A stretch of 64,000 bases of DNA, taken from assembly GCA_029990175.1 (NCBI GenBank), contig JARKIP010000003.1, positions 3,038,001 through 3,102,000 of the forward strand, written 5' to 3'. The first letter of the stretch is position 1. Each line of letters begins with the position of its first letter. The notes under the pieces were generated by a model. That model was not told where the DNA came from. It did not search any database and was given only the letters and a program-made list of their open reading frames with translations. This document shows, in pieces, positions 24,136-37,205 of the stretch. The position numbers were made by a program, and so were the translations under genes. Source of the stretch: Petunia secreta. Taxonomy: Eukaryota; Streptophyta; Magnoliopsida; Solanales; Solanaceae.

Positions 24136-27100
24136 TCAAGAAAATGCAACTACTTTCTTCTCCATTACTGCGCCATGCAGGGTGTCTGACACTTTGGATG
24201 GGGGCCAATATCTGAATACTGACCTACCAACAATGTTCTCAACTGGAAGTGGACCCCTGAAAAATCAGAAAGTGCTGATGAGTTCAAAGAAATCCCAAAT
24301 TTGCTTAGAGAAAAACAAAAATCTGGTGACTCAACTAATGTAAGGGTTCCTATTTTATTTCAACTATGAAGGGTTCACATGGAGAACATGATATACCAGT
24401 TCTTTCTGCTTAATAGCCCACAACGGAGCAGTGCTTTCTGCTTGATAGTCCACAATGGAGAGATTACCACACTTGCAAGCATTTTAACTTTTGTAAATGG
24501 AAAAGGGGAGAGGAGCGACGGGAGGAACAGATAGACAAGGTTGAATACTATCGCAGCTTCTTCTACTATTCAGTAAATTTAAATTGCTGCTTCTCTATTG
24601 AGTAAAAGTAAATAAAATCATTGAGGCTCACCAGTTATGAGAATCAAAGCTATTATTGCGATTGTCACCCATCACGAACACATAGCCTTCAGGAACCAGC
24701 TATAAAATGACAAGACAGAATATTAGATCTTTGACGAAATAACATCATAGACATCATCGCAGATGGACGAAAATAGATGCATTACCACTGCTTCCATATC
24801 ATAAGCAAGGGGCTCTAAAATGAAATCTTCATCTTGAGCAACACCATTTACAAACAGCTTACCCTCGCGCACCTGCATATGGTTTGTCCTTGAATAAGAC
24901 ATCAGACCTGACAAACCTACTCTTTAAAACCTGGTAGAGAAGTACTTACTTCAACATAGTCTCCAGCCGTTGCAACAACTCTTTTAATAAAGACATCTCC
25001 AGGGCTATAACCAATTTGCTGCAAGATAAATTGCCAAGTACTGAATGCATGTGCAGAATAAAAATCTCACACTACAAGCAGTCCGGTCAACTCTGACATA
25101 CCTGAAGGATTGGAGGTGCTCTGAATATCACTATATCTGAAACTTCAGGCTTCCGGAAAATATATGAAACCTGAAAGACAGCATAGAATGCAAATAGATT
25201 AGTGAAGAGCTAACAAGGTTGGTCAACCGTCAACAATCAGGTAAATGAAAACTTTCTCTGCACACAGCCCCAACATATCTACTTTGTTCCTTTGCATACA
25301 ACTCTCACAAACTCAGGTGCAATACAGACAAAATCACCCTTTCTGAAGTCCACAAAAAATCATTGATAACAAAATTGGAATAGAGAGACATCAACAATTT
25401 AACACGATCTTCACATTGTAGGCCGTAGGGAGAACTAAACACACTTATGCAGAACACTGAAAGAACAAAATAACCTAGGGAGCAATAAGGCTCTCAATCA
25501 GTCAATGGATATGCCACACACACTATCTGAATATAACTATCAAATCAAATAATACTAGCAATACTCTGAGACAACTGCACCTACAAAAACACTTGATTTT
25601 CCAGGCAGAAATTATCATGATAACCACCCATCCAATATTCAGGACATCTATTTGCCAACTAAAAAGAAACGTCTAACCATGCTAGTAATGGTATTCGTAT
25701 GCAAATTCTAGGTATACGATTAGGGTTTGTAATAATTAATTTTACATCAGTAGTTATAAAACGTCATGGCATGTGATTGGTACTTGGTAATATCAGATCA
25801 AGTCCTCTTGTTTTTCACTTCCCCACCAAACCAGAAACCATAACCCCTCTAAAACCCCAACTATTATAAAAGCTCACCCCCCCCCCCCACCCCCCCCCCC
25901 CCCCCAAAAAAAAAAAAGTGCAAACTTTCTCTCTCTCTGTAAAAACCCCAAAGGATCCTACTTTTTCAACGCTTTCCAATCAACTCATCCTGGAGCTCAG
26001 AATGAGTCCCTCTATGAGTTGATTGTGCAGAAGCAGCTCCATGATGTGGTGATTGTGCAGAAGTAATAATCTTCAAACTCATCAAACTAACCAGGTACAA
26101 AAAAATGATTTTAAGGACTGAAAATTAAAAATTAATACAACAAGAACTACACTTCACTCCCAAACAAATTAGGGTCAGCCATATGAATTATCACTGACCA
26201 TGACACACCCCCTCAAACAAGTTGGGGTCAGCCATATGAATATTCACGAACCGTATAACTTATATTCATATATAAGTTCTAGAAGTTCTCTTTATATTAT
26301 AAACATCTAAATCTCTGAAAGGCTAAACCATTCCTAGAAAGCGTCAGACCTATGGAAAAGTGTTGACATGTCTAACGCATACTCTCATCTAATATGGATC
26401 GCCTACATAAATCTTTCTTTTCCATTGTGAAAGTTAATACTCAAAAGGAAAAAACACATACTATTCTGCTAAGTGCTAACAAATGTCTCTCTAGAAAACA
26501 TTCTCAACAAGGTATTGCCTACATAGATCATTTCCGTTACCATTGCGCCCTATAATTCTCTCTGCATAGAACCTAGGAAACAACAGTGTCTTAACACAAC
26601 TTAGTGCATCTAGGTCTACCTCTTTCTCCTTTTTAACACCTTAGCAAGCCATGGTATTACACTTAACGACCGGTAAGGCATGATCGAACATTAATAATTA
26701 AGAATTAATACCAAAACAAGCACATGCAAAGCTACTAACAAGTGTCTATCTAGAACACATTTTCAAGCTATATTTTACAAAATTCATCAAATAATACCTT
26801 CTCAGCCATAATCCGATCACCGACATCAAGCGTAGGCGACATGGAAGCAGATGGAATCGATCTCGGTTCAGCTAAAGATGACTTAAACATTATACTAACA
26901 CTCAAAGCTGTAAATGCAGCTTTGGCATCATCAGAACACACATTCAACAATTTCGACATCCAACAACTACTCTTTGAACTCGAAACCTTCATTTCATTCG
27001 AAACCAAAGTCTCGGAACAAACAAACCTTTTATTACATAAACCTTCACTCTTTTTCAATAAATCACTACTACTACTATTACTACTACTACATTCATTTTT

Positions 27101-27556
27101 CTTAGTACCACCCTTATCCACCTCAGCTTTAACTGATGATCCAATACTAGGCGCATTACAAGGAAACCATTTCGACGCTTGTAAAAAGGGTATAATCGAG
27201 GCCGGTTTCAACGGCGAAATACCCAAAACCGAAGTCCCACAAGGCCCAACACTAGATTTCATCAACGAAGCTAATCCAACGACTAAAGGCGATTTCGAGC
27301 TTTCACCAAGAATAATCTCAGCAAAACCAGTAATCGTCGACGAAGACGAGCATGTCGAGAAGTATCGGGCGGGGCCAGGCTTGGGTTTGGGCCTGGGTCT
27401 TCGGAGATCGGATGGTTCGGGCTTTTGTTGGAAGATTTTGTTGGATTGGGTTTTACATTCGTGAAAGAAACGACAACCTATGACTTTTGATGAGGCTGAG
27501 GAAGCTATGTTTTGGGCTAAGTAGCCGGAATAAGTAACAGTGAAACGAATCGCCAT
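24136..27556 (-). CDS. TPP: Thylakoidal processing peptidase (type I signal peptidase), six exons
   Basis: Exons are 27556-26798, 25170-25102, 25018-24950, 24872-24786, 24699-24632 and 24256-24136. All have GT..AG borders, giving 390 aa without a stop. The first ~215 residues are a Ser/Pro-rich, basic transit-type region with LVVGLASLMKSS. A hydrophobic segment (AAFTALSVSIMF) precedes the catalytic box IPSASMSPTL (nucleophile Ser238). The Lys box is DVFIKRVVATAGD (Lys288) and the third box is GDNRNNSFDSHNWGPLP (from about 339). In plants this S26 peptidase removes thylakoid-transfer signals from lumenal proteins at the thylakoid membrane. The length fits the Plsp2/TPP group (about 340-390 aa) better than the shorter Plsp1. 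Intron 1 is long (1627 bp). Confidence 0.95.
25877..25917. repeat. C-rich homopolymer tract followed by poly-A in TPP intron 1
   Basis: CCCCCCCCCC A CCCCC... followed by about 12 A. On the minus (transcribed) strand this is a T-run followed by a long G-run. It could form G-rich structure or be a sequencing/assembly trouble spot. Confidence 0.9.
26155..26260. repeat. SINE-like repeat pair in TPP intron 1
   Basis: CAAA(C)AA(A/G)TT(A/G)GGGTCAGCCATATGAAT occurs twice, at about 26161 and 26214. This resembles an RNA-polymerase-III-type dispersed repeat common in Solanaceae introns. The family is not confirmed. Confidence 0.4.
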
Positions 27557-28000
27557 GGCTAAAAATTGTAATAAAGTGAAAAAGATGTATAAAATTGTGG
27601 GTTCGGAAATTAACGGGGAAAGTTGTAGAAAGTTTATAATATGTAACGAAATGCCATTGGAATTGAGGAAATCAGTGGATCGGAGATTAAATTGGGGAAT
27701 TTGAAAGTCGGGTCAACGGTGCGAATTTGAATGAATCGGGACGGAAATTAGGGTATTTTATCAAAAAGGTGTTAGGTAAACGGAAGGGGGTAAGGGGATT
27801 GGGAATTTTGACGACGGCGGTGGCTACGGCCGGCGAGGTCTCGCCGGAGAATAGGAAGAGAATTGAGAGACGCCAGGAAAATATGAGCAGACGAGGAGTT
27901 TGTGAAAGGGTTTTGGGTCTAATACTGGGCGGCTTGTACTGGTATGGATTATTGCCCTTGGTATTTGCTGTTATTACGTAAATATCACTCCTTACCTGCT
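27557..28000. promoter_or_regulatory. Upstream region of TPP
   Basis: The promoter/5'UTR of the peptidase gene should lie here. A plus-strand ORF at 27727-27981 (84 aa, basic, with a C-terminal hydrophobic stretch) overlaps it, but no family was recognised and it is not called as a gene. Confidence 0.4.
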
Positions 28001-29160
28001 AGGATTTGGAATTTTGAATCATTATCCATTCACTTCCTTTTTTTTTTGTTATTATGTTCTTTATTCAGTATATAAATTCAAATTTATTGTAAGAAATTTT
28101 TTAAGAAAAAATATAAGTATGTTGTTTTTTCAAACGTAACAATACTTTTAGAAATACTATCAAACATAACAAAATTAGGAAAAACTCTAACTTTTCATCT
28201 CCCTTTTCTCACTCCTGCCGATGTTTGTTGGAGTTCCGACGACTTCCGTTTGTTGCCCTCCCTCTCCAGCCCCCTTCCCCATCATAGCTGCTCTAATCGC
28301 AGCTATTGGTTACGTTGTTGTTGCTCTGAGCTGTTGATTACCAGCCGTTGTTGCTTGTCGGCGTCGCTGTCGACGGAGATGCTTATGGACTGCTACAGCG
28401 AGCAGATCTGGCATTTTATGACGTGTTTTGTTCCCGACGGCTGCTATTTGTTTGCTTTTTTATTTTAGTTTTTCTAACCTGTTTGGTGGTTGTTGATTGT
28501 TGGGAATGTATGACATGTGTAGTCACATTGTATGGGTGGTGTATGCCTTGTAGATACAATAAATATACACCGGATATATAACAGATATATACTTGACATA
28601 CAATAAATGTATAATATGTATTTTAGTTTATCCATTGGTGTATGGTGTGCGTGTCGGTGTATAAACATGCATACATTGTACATATACTAACCATATAAAG
28701 AATATACAAATACATAATAATTGTATGAGTATATGCCTACATTTTTATTGTATATGAATCACTGTCCATATAATGAAAAAACACACACATATAAAAATAA
28801 TTTAAAAAAATACTGCAACCTTCAGGTGGCAGTCATGGGGGCGGCGGCTGGGGTGCGGATTATAATAGTGTAGGAGGGGGCCTCAGATTTTATCACCCTT
28901 TATATGTGTTTAAAAAAAAATATTGCTATGTTTTGAAAATGGAATAGTATTGACATTTTTTTGTTAAAAAAGAATGATTGTTTATATAGCTATGTAAATT
29001 GAATATTTTTTATTAGTTCATTTAAAAATAATTACAGCATTCATACTTTGGGAACATTTACTTAACCTTTTCTCTATCCAAAATGTAAATATATTTTAGA
29101 TCACAAGTCTCAAATATCTTCATAACTTTTGAAACTCAATCTTTATCCATTCAAATTTCA
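28001..29160. other. AT-rich intergenic DNA with TATACA-type simple repeats
   Basis: A CT-rich patch is at 28200-28470. At 28550-28800 repeats of TATACA/ATACAATAAATGTATA make weak inverted structures. No gene is supported. Confidence 0.4.
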
Positions 29161-29163
29161 CTT

Positions 29164-29243
29164 CGGTAGGGTAAGGTCTACATACATTTCATCCTCCCCA
29201 GACCCTACTTGTAAGATACACTGAGTTGTTGTTGTTGTTGTAA
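29164..29243 (+). mobile_element. 5'-truncated TS-like SINE
   Basis: GGTAGGGTAAGGTCTACATACA..CCTCCCCAGACCCTACTTG..GATACACTGAG followed by (TTG)5-6 matches the 3' body and TTG tail of the tRNA-derived TS SINE of Solanaceae, as I remember it. This is the main taxonomic clue in the window. Confidence 0.75.
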
Positions 29244-32200
29244 GGTAAAACGGTAAAAAAAAAAATGCTTAAATCAGGTGTTTTATATCAAACCAATAGG
29301 AGCATGTCATGTGATTGCACATACACCTATTTAAGTCAACCATATTAGTCACTAATAATTTTACCTTATTACATTTGATTAATTATAGTAAACACGTATG
29401 ATTTGATGTGAACTTTCAACGCGAGATGGTAATTGATATATTTTATGTAAAAAATTTATGCGAATAAATTTTTACAATAGAATGGATGGAGTACTGAATT
29501 ATCTAAAATTATCCAAATCTATTACTACTATTCAGATAGAGTTAGGATTAGTTATGTCTGTTGTCACTACTACTACTGTGTAAACTTCGGCTCCTCCAAC
29601 GTCTGTATAACACCTCCGCCACCCCAACCTAATAAATATCCTTGTTCTCATAACACACAATTTCCTACTAGCATTCTTTCTGGATGTTTGGCATCATAAC
29701 TCGCGGAAAAAACATTTAGTTTAATTTCTTTGTATGTTTGAATTATTTACTTTTATCTGTTATGCATCTTAAAGTATATGTCAATTTAAAAGAACTTACT
29801 ATTTTATTATTATAAGAAAAAAAAGTTAGACGTTTCGATGAAAAAAATCGATAATAATTATATAAATTTTTCTTTTTCTTTAATAATCAGTCATAATCAT
29901 TAGTTTAAATCTCTATTCTCAATCTAGATCTTAGTACATGAAGAAATGATAGAGCAATAGAGCATTGGTAGATGTACTAGAGTAGTATTAGTATTTATTT
30001 CAAACATTTAAGCAGTGGAAAGAAAACTCCAAAACGAGAAAGGCGGCCAGGAAGATCAATAATGGCAGATTGGTAAATATGATCCAAAAGCAGGGGAATA
30101 TTCCAATAGCAAATGTTTGACTTTGATTTATGTAACCATCATTGTGCAGGTTACAGGTAGTTGCTGGGACTAGCTTTCTTGCGAGCTTCTCCTCGTAGTA
30201 TATTTTATGCCACAACTTTGGAATATACAAATTTTGAAAATACTTTGTATATCACGTTGGTTTTTCGGTATTTAGACGTTTGGTTTCTACAGTGACACAC
30301 GGTAATTTGTGGACTTAGGCCCCTTTGACAATATTTGGGTGAAATAAAAAAAAAATGATATTTGAAGCTGAAACTGGAAATAAGTATATGAAAAATGAAA
30401 TTATGTTTGATCTCATCTGAAAAACACAATATGAAGATTGTACATTATTTGTACAGTACATTTTTTCTACTAGTATTCTTTGTGAATATTTAGCACAGCT
30501 AGAGATGATAAAGTTATAATATACACTTATCCAATAATTATGCAAACACATTTTGACTATTTAGCACATTTGCGTTTGAGATGTTGTAAAATCGATTACT
30601 TATTTGCTGGAAGTAGCATTTGGATAACCTGGTTAAGTAATCATAACTTTGTCAAATTGAGATGCAACAAATACTCGAAAATGTAGTTAAACAAAGTTTT
30701 TGATTTATAAGCTGGTTGATTACCATAAAATCTTCGAAAATAAATAAAGATTCTACAGCATTATAATGGAATACTTATTTGTTGGTGCAAATTGATTCAT
30801 TCTATCACACCTATTTAGTTAACAGATAAGATTACTATAGTATAAGTTGGTTTCAAATCGGAATGTTAATATTATCTCTTTATAAAAAAGAAATTAAGAA
30901 ACAACAAACGGTAAAAATAAGTGCTCGTTTGGTTGGGCGCACAAAAGAATTAATATATGAACTAAATCCCTTGCAATATAACGCAGCGTTTGTTTTATTT
31001 TGTAACAAGGTATAAAAATCTGCACTAATAATACAACGTTTGGTTTGAATTAACAAACATGTACTAATTAATACCCACATAAATTAATTAATGAGTGAAT
31101 CTATATATTATTTTGTGCGGCATAGAAGATGGAATAATAATGCGGGTATTGATAACGCGGGTGTTAATTTATGAGAAGACAAATATACCCTCACATCTCT
31201 TTATATTATTATTCAATAATAAAAAAAATCTATTAAATAATAAAATATTAAAATATAATTTAAATTATGAAATATATACTAATTTTTTAATACAAAGATA
31301 TTAATCTAAAGCTGATCTGCTATGGTAAATTTATTCAATCAATAATATACATTTCCTCTCTTAATATATTAATTGTCACGTGGACATAGTCTGCTCTCAG
31401 TTTTGGTATGTGAGGTTCATTCATTAAATTGAATAAAATCTTTAATATTCATGGAGCATAATATATGTTTGACCTATTCAAATTACTGTTGAAAACTTGA
31501 ATATTTCTAAATTTTAGCTTAATAACTACCGGATATTGTCAAGCCTTTCTCATCGACTTCATTGCACGTAGTACCAGCTTCTTCACCTTACAGTTTAATT
31601 TAAGGTAGAAATGCAAGTTTGTTACTGATATCTGTAAATAAAATGTCCAGGAACCTAAACAAAAAAAAAATAAATAAATAAATAAAAGAAGATGAAGAAA
31701 AACAATTTTAGACGATTAACATTTAACACCAACCTATACCAGCTAGCAACCACTAAAATTAAACTGGCATCTCACTTTTATTGAGCTACTTCCTAACCAG
31801 TTTAGTCAAGCTCTAAAGAATTTCTCTTTCCAAACATTCCAAATAAATAAAATGAACTATTTCAAATAATGTAAAGGTTTTAAAGGTTTGGTTGATTGTA
31901 GGCTCATGTAGTGATGAGTTAAATTGGAAAATGTTAGGTTGTTGACAGTCGAAACAAAAATATCAACTAAATCAAGCAGCATACGTGCTAAGTAAATACT
32001 AGTACTAGTATCATATTTGTTAATTAGACGTTTCGACTTTAAACACATGAAGAAACTCTCATTAATTAGGAAACGGTTTCAGGTTAGTGACTCTCACAAT
32101 CAAATATTATTGTCTCTATTTTAGCAAGCCGTCCTTCATAGATGTTGAAGCCTTTTCCTATAAAGGAGCTGACTTGCATTTATAAGTCAATTTGCTGGCT

Positions 32201-32650
32201 GTGTAGCTTATGAAAAACATGTGAGACACTACAATAAGCATACTTTCTTAATATATGAAATGAATCCATGTTTAGAAAAGAAACTGTGGTACTACTACTT
32301 TGTCATGGGAAGTACGAGTGCTTAATTACGAAGGAAGTTGTGACGGAAGCACACACATCAGCTAGTAAGTTAACATAGATAAGCCAACATGAACACCATC
32401 ATATCAACATTTTATAACCCAAAATATTCTGAGAGTCAAACCCTACTTTTGATTTTCTTCGTCTTAGTGAGTCACAACCTTAATTTCATTGGCTGGACAA
32501 ATACATATACCTGTCGATTAATTAAAGTGAGCCAATTCATTTCGTTGCTTTGCTGAGTTTCCTGGTAACATGCTACGGTGGCATTAGCATGGCTGGCCCT
32601 TCAAGTTATTTTTAATAGAAAAATACTCAAATTTTAATCATGAAGTATAT
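29244..32650. other. AT-rich intergenic DNA, no gene recognised
   Basis: 3.4 kb of low-complexity AT-rich sequence. Some blocks (about 30300-30600, starting GGCCCCTTTGACAATATTTGGG; about 30920-31200, starting GCTCGTTTGGTTGGGC) look like remnants of small non-autonomous DNA transposons, but I could not pair their ends. Short ORFs here are chance. Confidence 0.4.
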
Positions 32651-32939
32651 GGTCATCTAATTATTAATGGTATTAAAAAATTCTAACTACCTAATCTTCG
32701 CACCCTAAAGTTTTCTATGTTGACAATGGTCCAAGTATAAAAACGCCACTTTTTTGTCAAATTTAGCCATAAACCTAGATCTACACGCAGCCCTTCCCTC
32801 TCTCCTCTCTCCTGTTTTTCCTCCATTTTCACCATTCTATTTTCCACTCAAAATTCCATCATAGCTGCATTGTTGTGCTTCTTCCTACATCGAAATTATT
32901 TTGTCTTCCACATTATTTACTCAATATCATCTCCAGTTT

Positions 32940-33475
32940 TGCGCAATACAAGTTCAGACCACCCATATTTGGGTTATACGACATTTAATTAAATTTGTCA
33001 AAGCTGCACGTTTCTTATCCATTAAAGGAGAAATCGTGTTCCTCTAATTGTAATCGTGTCCGTTCAGTCATCTCCTGTAAGTGTACTAATTTTAGAACAT
33101 GTTTTTACCTGCCTTTTGTTTACTCAAGGTTGTTTCGAATGCAGGTTCTCCGAACATCCTGCCAGCAATTCCAAACATCTTTTTAGACGTTCCTATGGTC
33201 GTAACAGTAATTCTAAACATCTTATTAGCGTTTTACCAGTGGTATATAAATATTTGAATTTTCTCATAAATGTTCGGAATATCCTAGCAGGATGTTTGGA
33301 GCGTCTTTTTAGCAATTTGGAACATCTTGCATTAATCAATAAAAAATTTTATTTAGATGTTCAGAACTTCTACATACGATGTTCCAAACAAGAAATTTGG
33401 ACGTTTGGAACATCTTGTATAAATATTATCAATTTGATACTAATAGCTGGTCATCCCAACTTATTGCAGGTGACC
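32940..33475. repeat. MULE-2 5' leader with GGAACATC/CCAAACATC motifs
   Basis: Between 33135 and 33415 there are repeated TTCTCCGAACATCCTG, TTCCAAACATCTT, TTCTAAACATCTT, TTTGGAGCGTC and TTTGGAACATCTTG. The stretch ends at a TTATTGCAG acceptor-like site (33464-33472) before the transposase start. Confidence 0.8.
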
Positions 33476-33479
33476 ATCG

Positions 33480-35990
33480 ATGGGTGAGGTTATATTAGGA
33501 GTTAATTATCAAGGTGAATGGGTGGAGCGTTTTAAATGTTATGCTTGGGTTTCAAAGGTGAAAGAGTCGAGACTCATTCTTGTACCTAGAGATGTTATGT
33601 ATGATGTTCTACTTAACAAAATCATTGGAAGTTGGGGGATAAGAGACAATCCGAGGGATTGCATTACTTAAATGCTGAGTGTTGCCGCAAATCAAAAGAC
33701 TCCTCCCGTTACAATAAGAAATGATGATGATGTACGTCTTTATATGGCTGATGTTGAACGTAATGGTACTAGGCCCACTCTAAGGGTAACTCTGGTTTCT
33801 AGGCCGGAGGAATGTGTTGGTTCTAATGACCAAGAAATGTCAAATAGTGGATGTCATGATTTTCGTCAGCGATTGGATGATGTACATGAAGAAATAGAAG
33901 AAGATAGAGGAGGCATAGATGTAGATGAAGAAGAAGCAAAATATATAGAGGAGAATCCTGCCATATATACCCATGTGGTTCCAACACAAAGCAGTCAGCC
34001 AAAATTTCACTTCGTCGATGGCACCGATTTTGAAACAGGTATGACTTTCACCAATAAGAAAGAATTGGTCACCCAATTGAAGGTTGCAGCAGTTAAACAT
34101 CGTTTTAATTACAAAGCATTGAAGAATACGACAAAGATTTTTAATGCTAGATGTGTAGATGTGAATTGCAAGTGGTGGATAAGGGCAATGAGGTATAAAA
34201 GTAATGATAGGTTTTACATTACCGTTTACAATAACTTGCACACATGCGGTGTCCAACATCATTCTACTCATAATTCACACGCCTCTGCCCAGATAATTAA
34301 TGAGTTCATGAAAGGTAAATATTTAAATGAAAAAGGTCTAACCACAAAAGCTATCAGGGAGTCCCTTAATTAACACCGATTTGGGTTGTCAAGTTAGCTA
34401 CTGGAAGTGCCTTAGGGGCTGTCAATTTGCAAAGGCTATGACACGGGAAACACACGAGAAAGATATTGAAATTCTAGATGCTTATGCTTATACGGTTAGG
34501 AGTAAGAATCCAGGAACCAAGACAGATTTAAGGCTTTCTAACACTGGGAAGTTCTTGTTTTTTATTTCTCTTTTATGGAGCGTAGATCAGGGGATTAACT
34601 TACGTGAGAAAAGTCCTAGCCGTTGATGATTCACATTTGTCTGGCAAGTATGGAGGGATGTTGTTGTCTGTTGTTGCTCAGGATGCAATGAGTCACATCT
34701 TCCCTGTTGCTTTTTATGTTGTAGATAAAGAGTGTGACGCCTCATATGAGTACTTTTTTTAACAATTACGCACCATAGTCCCAGATAGTGAAGAGTTGTG
34801 CATTGTTTTGGATAGACATCCGAGCATCTCGAAGATGGTCTCCCAAGTGTATTCTTCTGCTCAATATGGAGTTTGCATGAGGCACCTTGGTGAAAACATC
34901 TGAACTAGGTTTCATTTGGGAATAAGTTTTCAAAAATGTAACACTGCAGCTAAGGCATATCGGGTACAGGAGTTCCAGGATGCTATGGATGATATTAGAA
35001 GTATTGATTGGAGAGTAGCTGATTATCTTGAAAATGTTGTTGGCCATCATAGATGGACCAGATTACATTTCCCAGGAAACAGGTAAACCATCAATAACAA
35101 TGTCTCATATTATTCTCATGTTATTCTGCTATCTGTTCCAAACTTCCTTCTCGGCGTTTCGAACATCTATTCAAATGTTTACTTTTTTCCTTGAAGATGT
35201 TCCAAACTTCCTTCCATTATTCTGAACTTTTGTTTTAATGTTAGGAACATCTTTTGAATTATTATAATAGTTGTTTTTAATAGGTTTGCAGTTATGACAT
35301 CAAACATAGCTAAGTCCATTAATTCCATGTTGAAGGATCAAAGAGAATACCCCACTACTGCCCTCTTGAAAGATATAGGTAGGAACTTTGCAGAAAAATT
35401 CCACACGAGGGCTATGGAGTTAATCAACCACCCAAACTTATGTGTCCCAGATGTTGAAACTAAAATAAGGAAGAATAAAGAAGTGGGAGATAAGCTAGTT
35501 GTCTCCAGGAAGGGACCTTATGGTTTCGAAATCATTAGTCCAGGGTTTGAGACAGAAGTTAATCTATATAAGAGGACATGTATGTATAGGGAGTTTGATC
35601 TTGGTGAGTTACCTTGTAAACATGTTATGTAAGCGATTTAGAGGATTGCATAGTGAGGAATATGGAAGTAGAGTCTATGACTACACTTCTGGATATTACA
35701 CAACACAAGCATACATCTTTGCCTATGTAGAGCCTGTCAATGCGGTACCTCCCGAAGAATCATGGGTAGTCCCTGCTGATGAGATAATTTATCCAGTGCC
35801 TCCGCCCCCAAAGCCGAACAAGCCAGGAAGGAGAAAGGTTGACCAAATTCGAGGTATTGGCGAACATCTTCCAAAGTGGAAAAAATAGATGTGGCAGCTG
35901 CTAGAAATATGGTCACAAAAGAACTACATGCCCCGTTGTCGCAGTGGAAATGAAGTTACAAGTCAGCCTACAAATTGAATTTTTGAATTG
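33480..35990 (+). pseudogene. MuDR-family transposase of MULE-2, multiply broken
   Basis: Order: N-terminal region (from MGEVILGVNYQGEW), an acidic linker, and a MuDR N-terminal domain (FETGMTFTNKKELVTQLKVAAV..NCKWWIRA, about 34030-34200). A DDE core follows with VDDSHLSGKYGG (about 34620) and VLDRHPSI (about 34805). An intron at 35093-35283 sits in the same place as in MULE-1. Next come a SWIM-like CMYREFDLGELPCKHVM and a C-terminal CCHC knuckle relic (about 35890). Breaks: TAA at 33669 (same frame resumes), a frameshift near 34365-34380, TAA at 34760, TGA at 34901, TAA at 35630 and a stop inside the knuckle. It is non-functional but complete in extent, so it shows what MULE-1 lacks at its 5' side. 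Confidence 0.9.
35093..35283 (+). other. MULE-2 transposase intron with GGAACATC-type motifs
   Basis: The donor is CAG|GTAAAC and the acceptor is TAATAG|GTTTGC. It contains TTCCAAACTTCC, TTTCGAACATC, GATGTTCCAAACTTCC and TTAGGAACATC. It is homologous in position to the MULE-1 intron that is filled with TGTGTACACAT. Confidence 0.8.
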
Positions 35991-36306
35991 GACGCTTCGT
36001 CATACTTGTAATGTTTGAACAATTCCGTTCATTTCTTGTTATTTGAATTGTATAATAGAATTTTCATCTTACTTTTATAATTTATGTTGTGTACGTATTT
36101 ACTTTACTCAAGTTTTATTTATGTTGTTCACATGTTTGCTTTACTGCAGTTTTAATATATGGTGTGCACATATTTGATCTTTAAGTTCGCAACACATTGA
36201 AGTCATTTAGGATATTAGAAAAGGATGTTCCAAACGACTGCTCAATATAATATCCTCCTTAATTTTTTGAAAAGTTAAGAAAATCTACCTTGTCGTTCGG
36301 AACATC

Positions 36307-36361
36307 TAAACCCCAAACCCCAAACCCTAAACCCTAAATCAAAACCCTAAACCCTAACCCT
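36307..36361 (+). repeat. Interstitial telomere-like repeat (CCCTAAA)n, degenerate
   Basis: AAACCCCAAACCCCAAACCCTAAACCCTAAA and then CCCTAAACCCTAACCC: about seven units of the plant telomere repeat or one-base variants. It lies inside MULE-2 between the transposase and the minisatellite. Confidence 0.9.
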
Positions 36362-36489
36362 TACCTGGACAGTAAATTCATTCGAAACATCGAACGTGTG
36401 TTCCAACATGTTAGCTAAATGTTCGGAACTTCAACTGTGTGCTCCAACAGGTTAGATACATGTTCGGAATGTTGTTATTTATGTTCGTG

Positions 36490-37205
36490 TGATAAATGAA
36501 GTTAAGGATCACTATATATGACCAAACATACAAGTAGGAGAGAATAAATGAAGCTAAGGAACACTATATATGACCAAACATACAAGTAAAAGAGATAAAT
36601 GAAGCTAAAGATCACTATATATGACCAAACATACAAGTAAGAGAGATAAATGAAGCTAAGGATCAATATATATGACCAAACATACAAGTAAGAGAGATAA
36701 ATGAAGCTAAGGATCACTATATATGACCAAATATACAAGCTAGACTGAGAAATGAAGTTAAGGATCACTATATATGACCAAATATACAAGCTAGACTGAC
36801 AAATGAAGTTTAGGATCACTATATATGACCAAATATACAAGCTAGACTGACAAATGAAGTTTAGGATCACTATATATGATTAAATATACAAGCTAAACTG
36901 AGAAATGAAGTTTAGGATCAATATATATGACCAAATAGTTAGAGTGATAAATGAAGTTAAGGATCACTATATATGACCAAATATACAAGTAAGAGTGATA
37001 AATGAAGTTAAAGATCACTATGTATGACCAAATATACAAGTAAGACTGATAAATAAAGTTAAGAATCACTATATAGTACCAAATATACAAGTAAAACTGA
37101 TAAATGAAGTTAAGGATCACTATATGTGACCAAATATACAAGTTAGACTGATAAATGAAGTTAAGGATCACTATATATGACCAAATATAAGTTAGACTGA
37201 TAAAT
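36490..37205. repeat. 51-bp minisatellite, about 14 units
   Basis: The unit is GATAAATGAAGTTAAGGATCACTATATATGACCAAATATACAAG..., repeated every 51 bp (checked at 36502, 36553, 36604, 36655, 36706, 36757), with one shortened unit near 36930. Because 51 is a multiple of 3, long minus-strand ORFs with a 17-residue repeat arise. I treat these as by-products. Confidence 0.95.

Noticed and set aside
26841..27464. 207-aa plus-strand ORF
   Set aside because: Antisense to exon 1 of the thylakoidal processing peptidase gene.
27727..27981. 84-aa plus-strand ORF upstream of the peptidase gene
   Set aside because: Lies in the expected promoter region, no recognised family, no splice or paralogue support; could still be a small gene but cannot be supported.
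30300..31250. Two MITE-like blocks beginning GGCCCCTTTGACAATATTTGG and GCTCGTTTGGTTGGGC
   Set aside because: Starts resemble small hAT-type elements, but matching ends and target duplications were not found.
36502..37171. Minus-strand ORFs with a 17-residue hydrophobic repeat
   Set aside because: They arise from the 51-bp minisatellite (17 codons per unit) and have no plausible start context or conserved domain.
36309..37205. Direct repeats considered as a CRISPR array
   Set aside because: Contiguous tandem repeats without unique spacers, in plant nuclear DNA.
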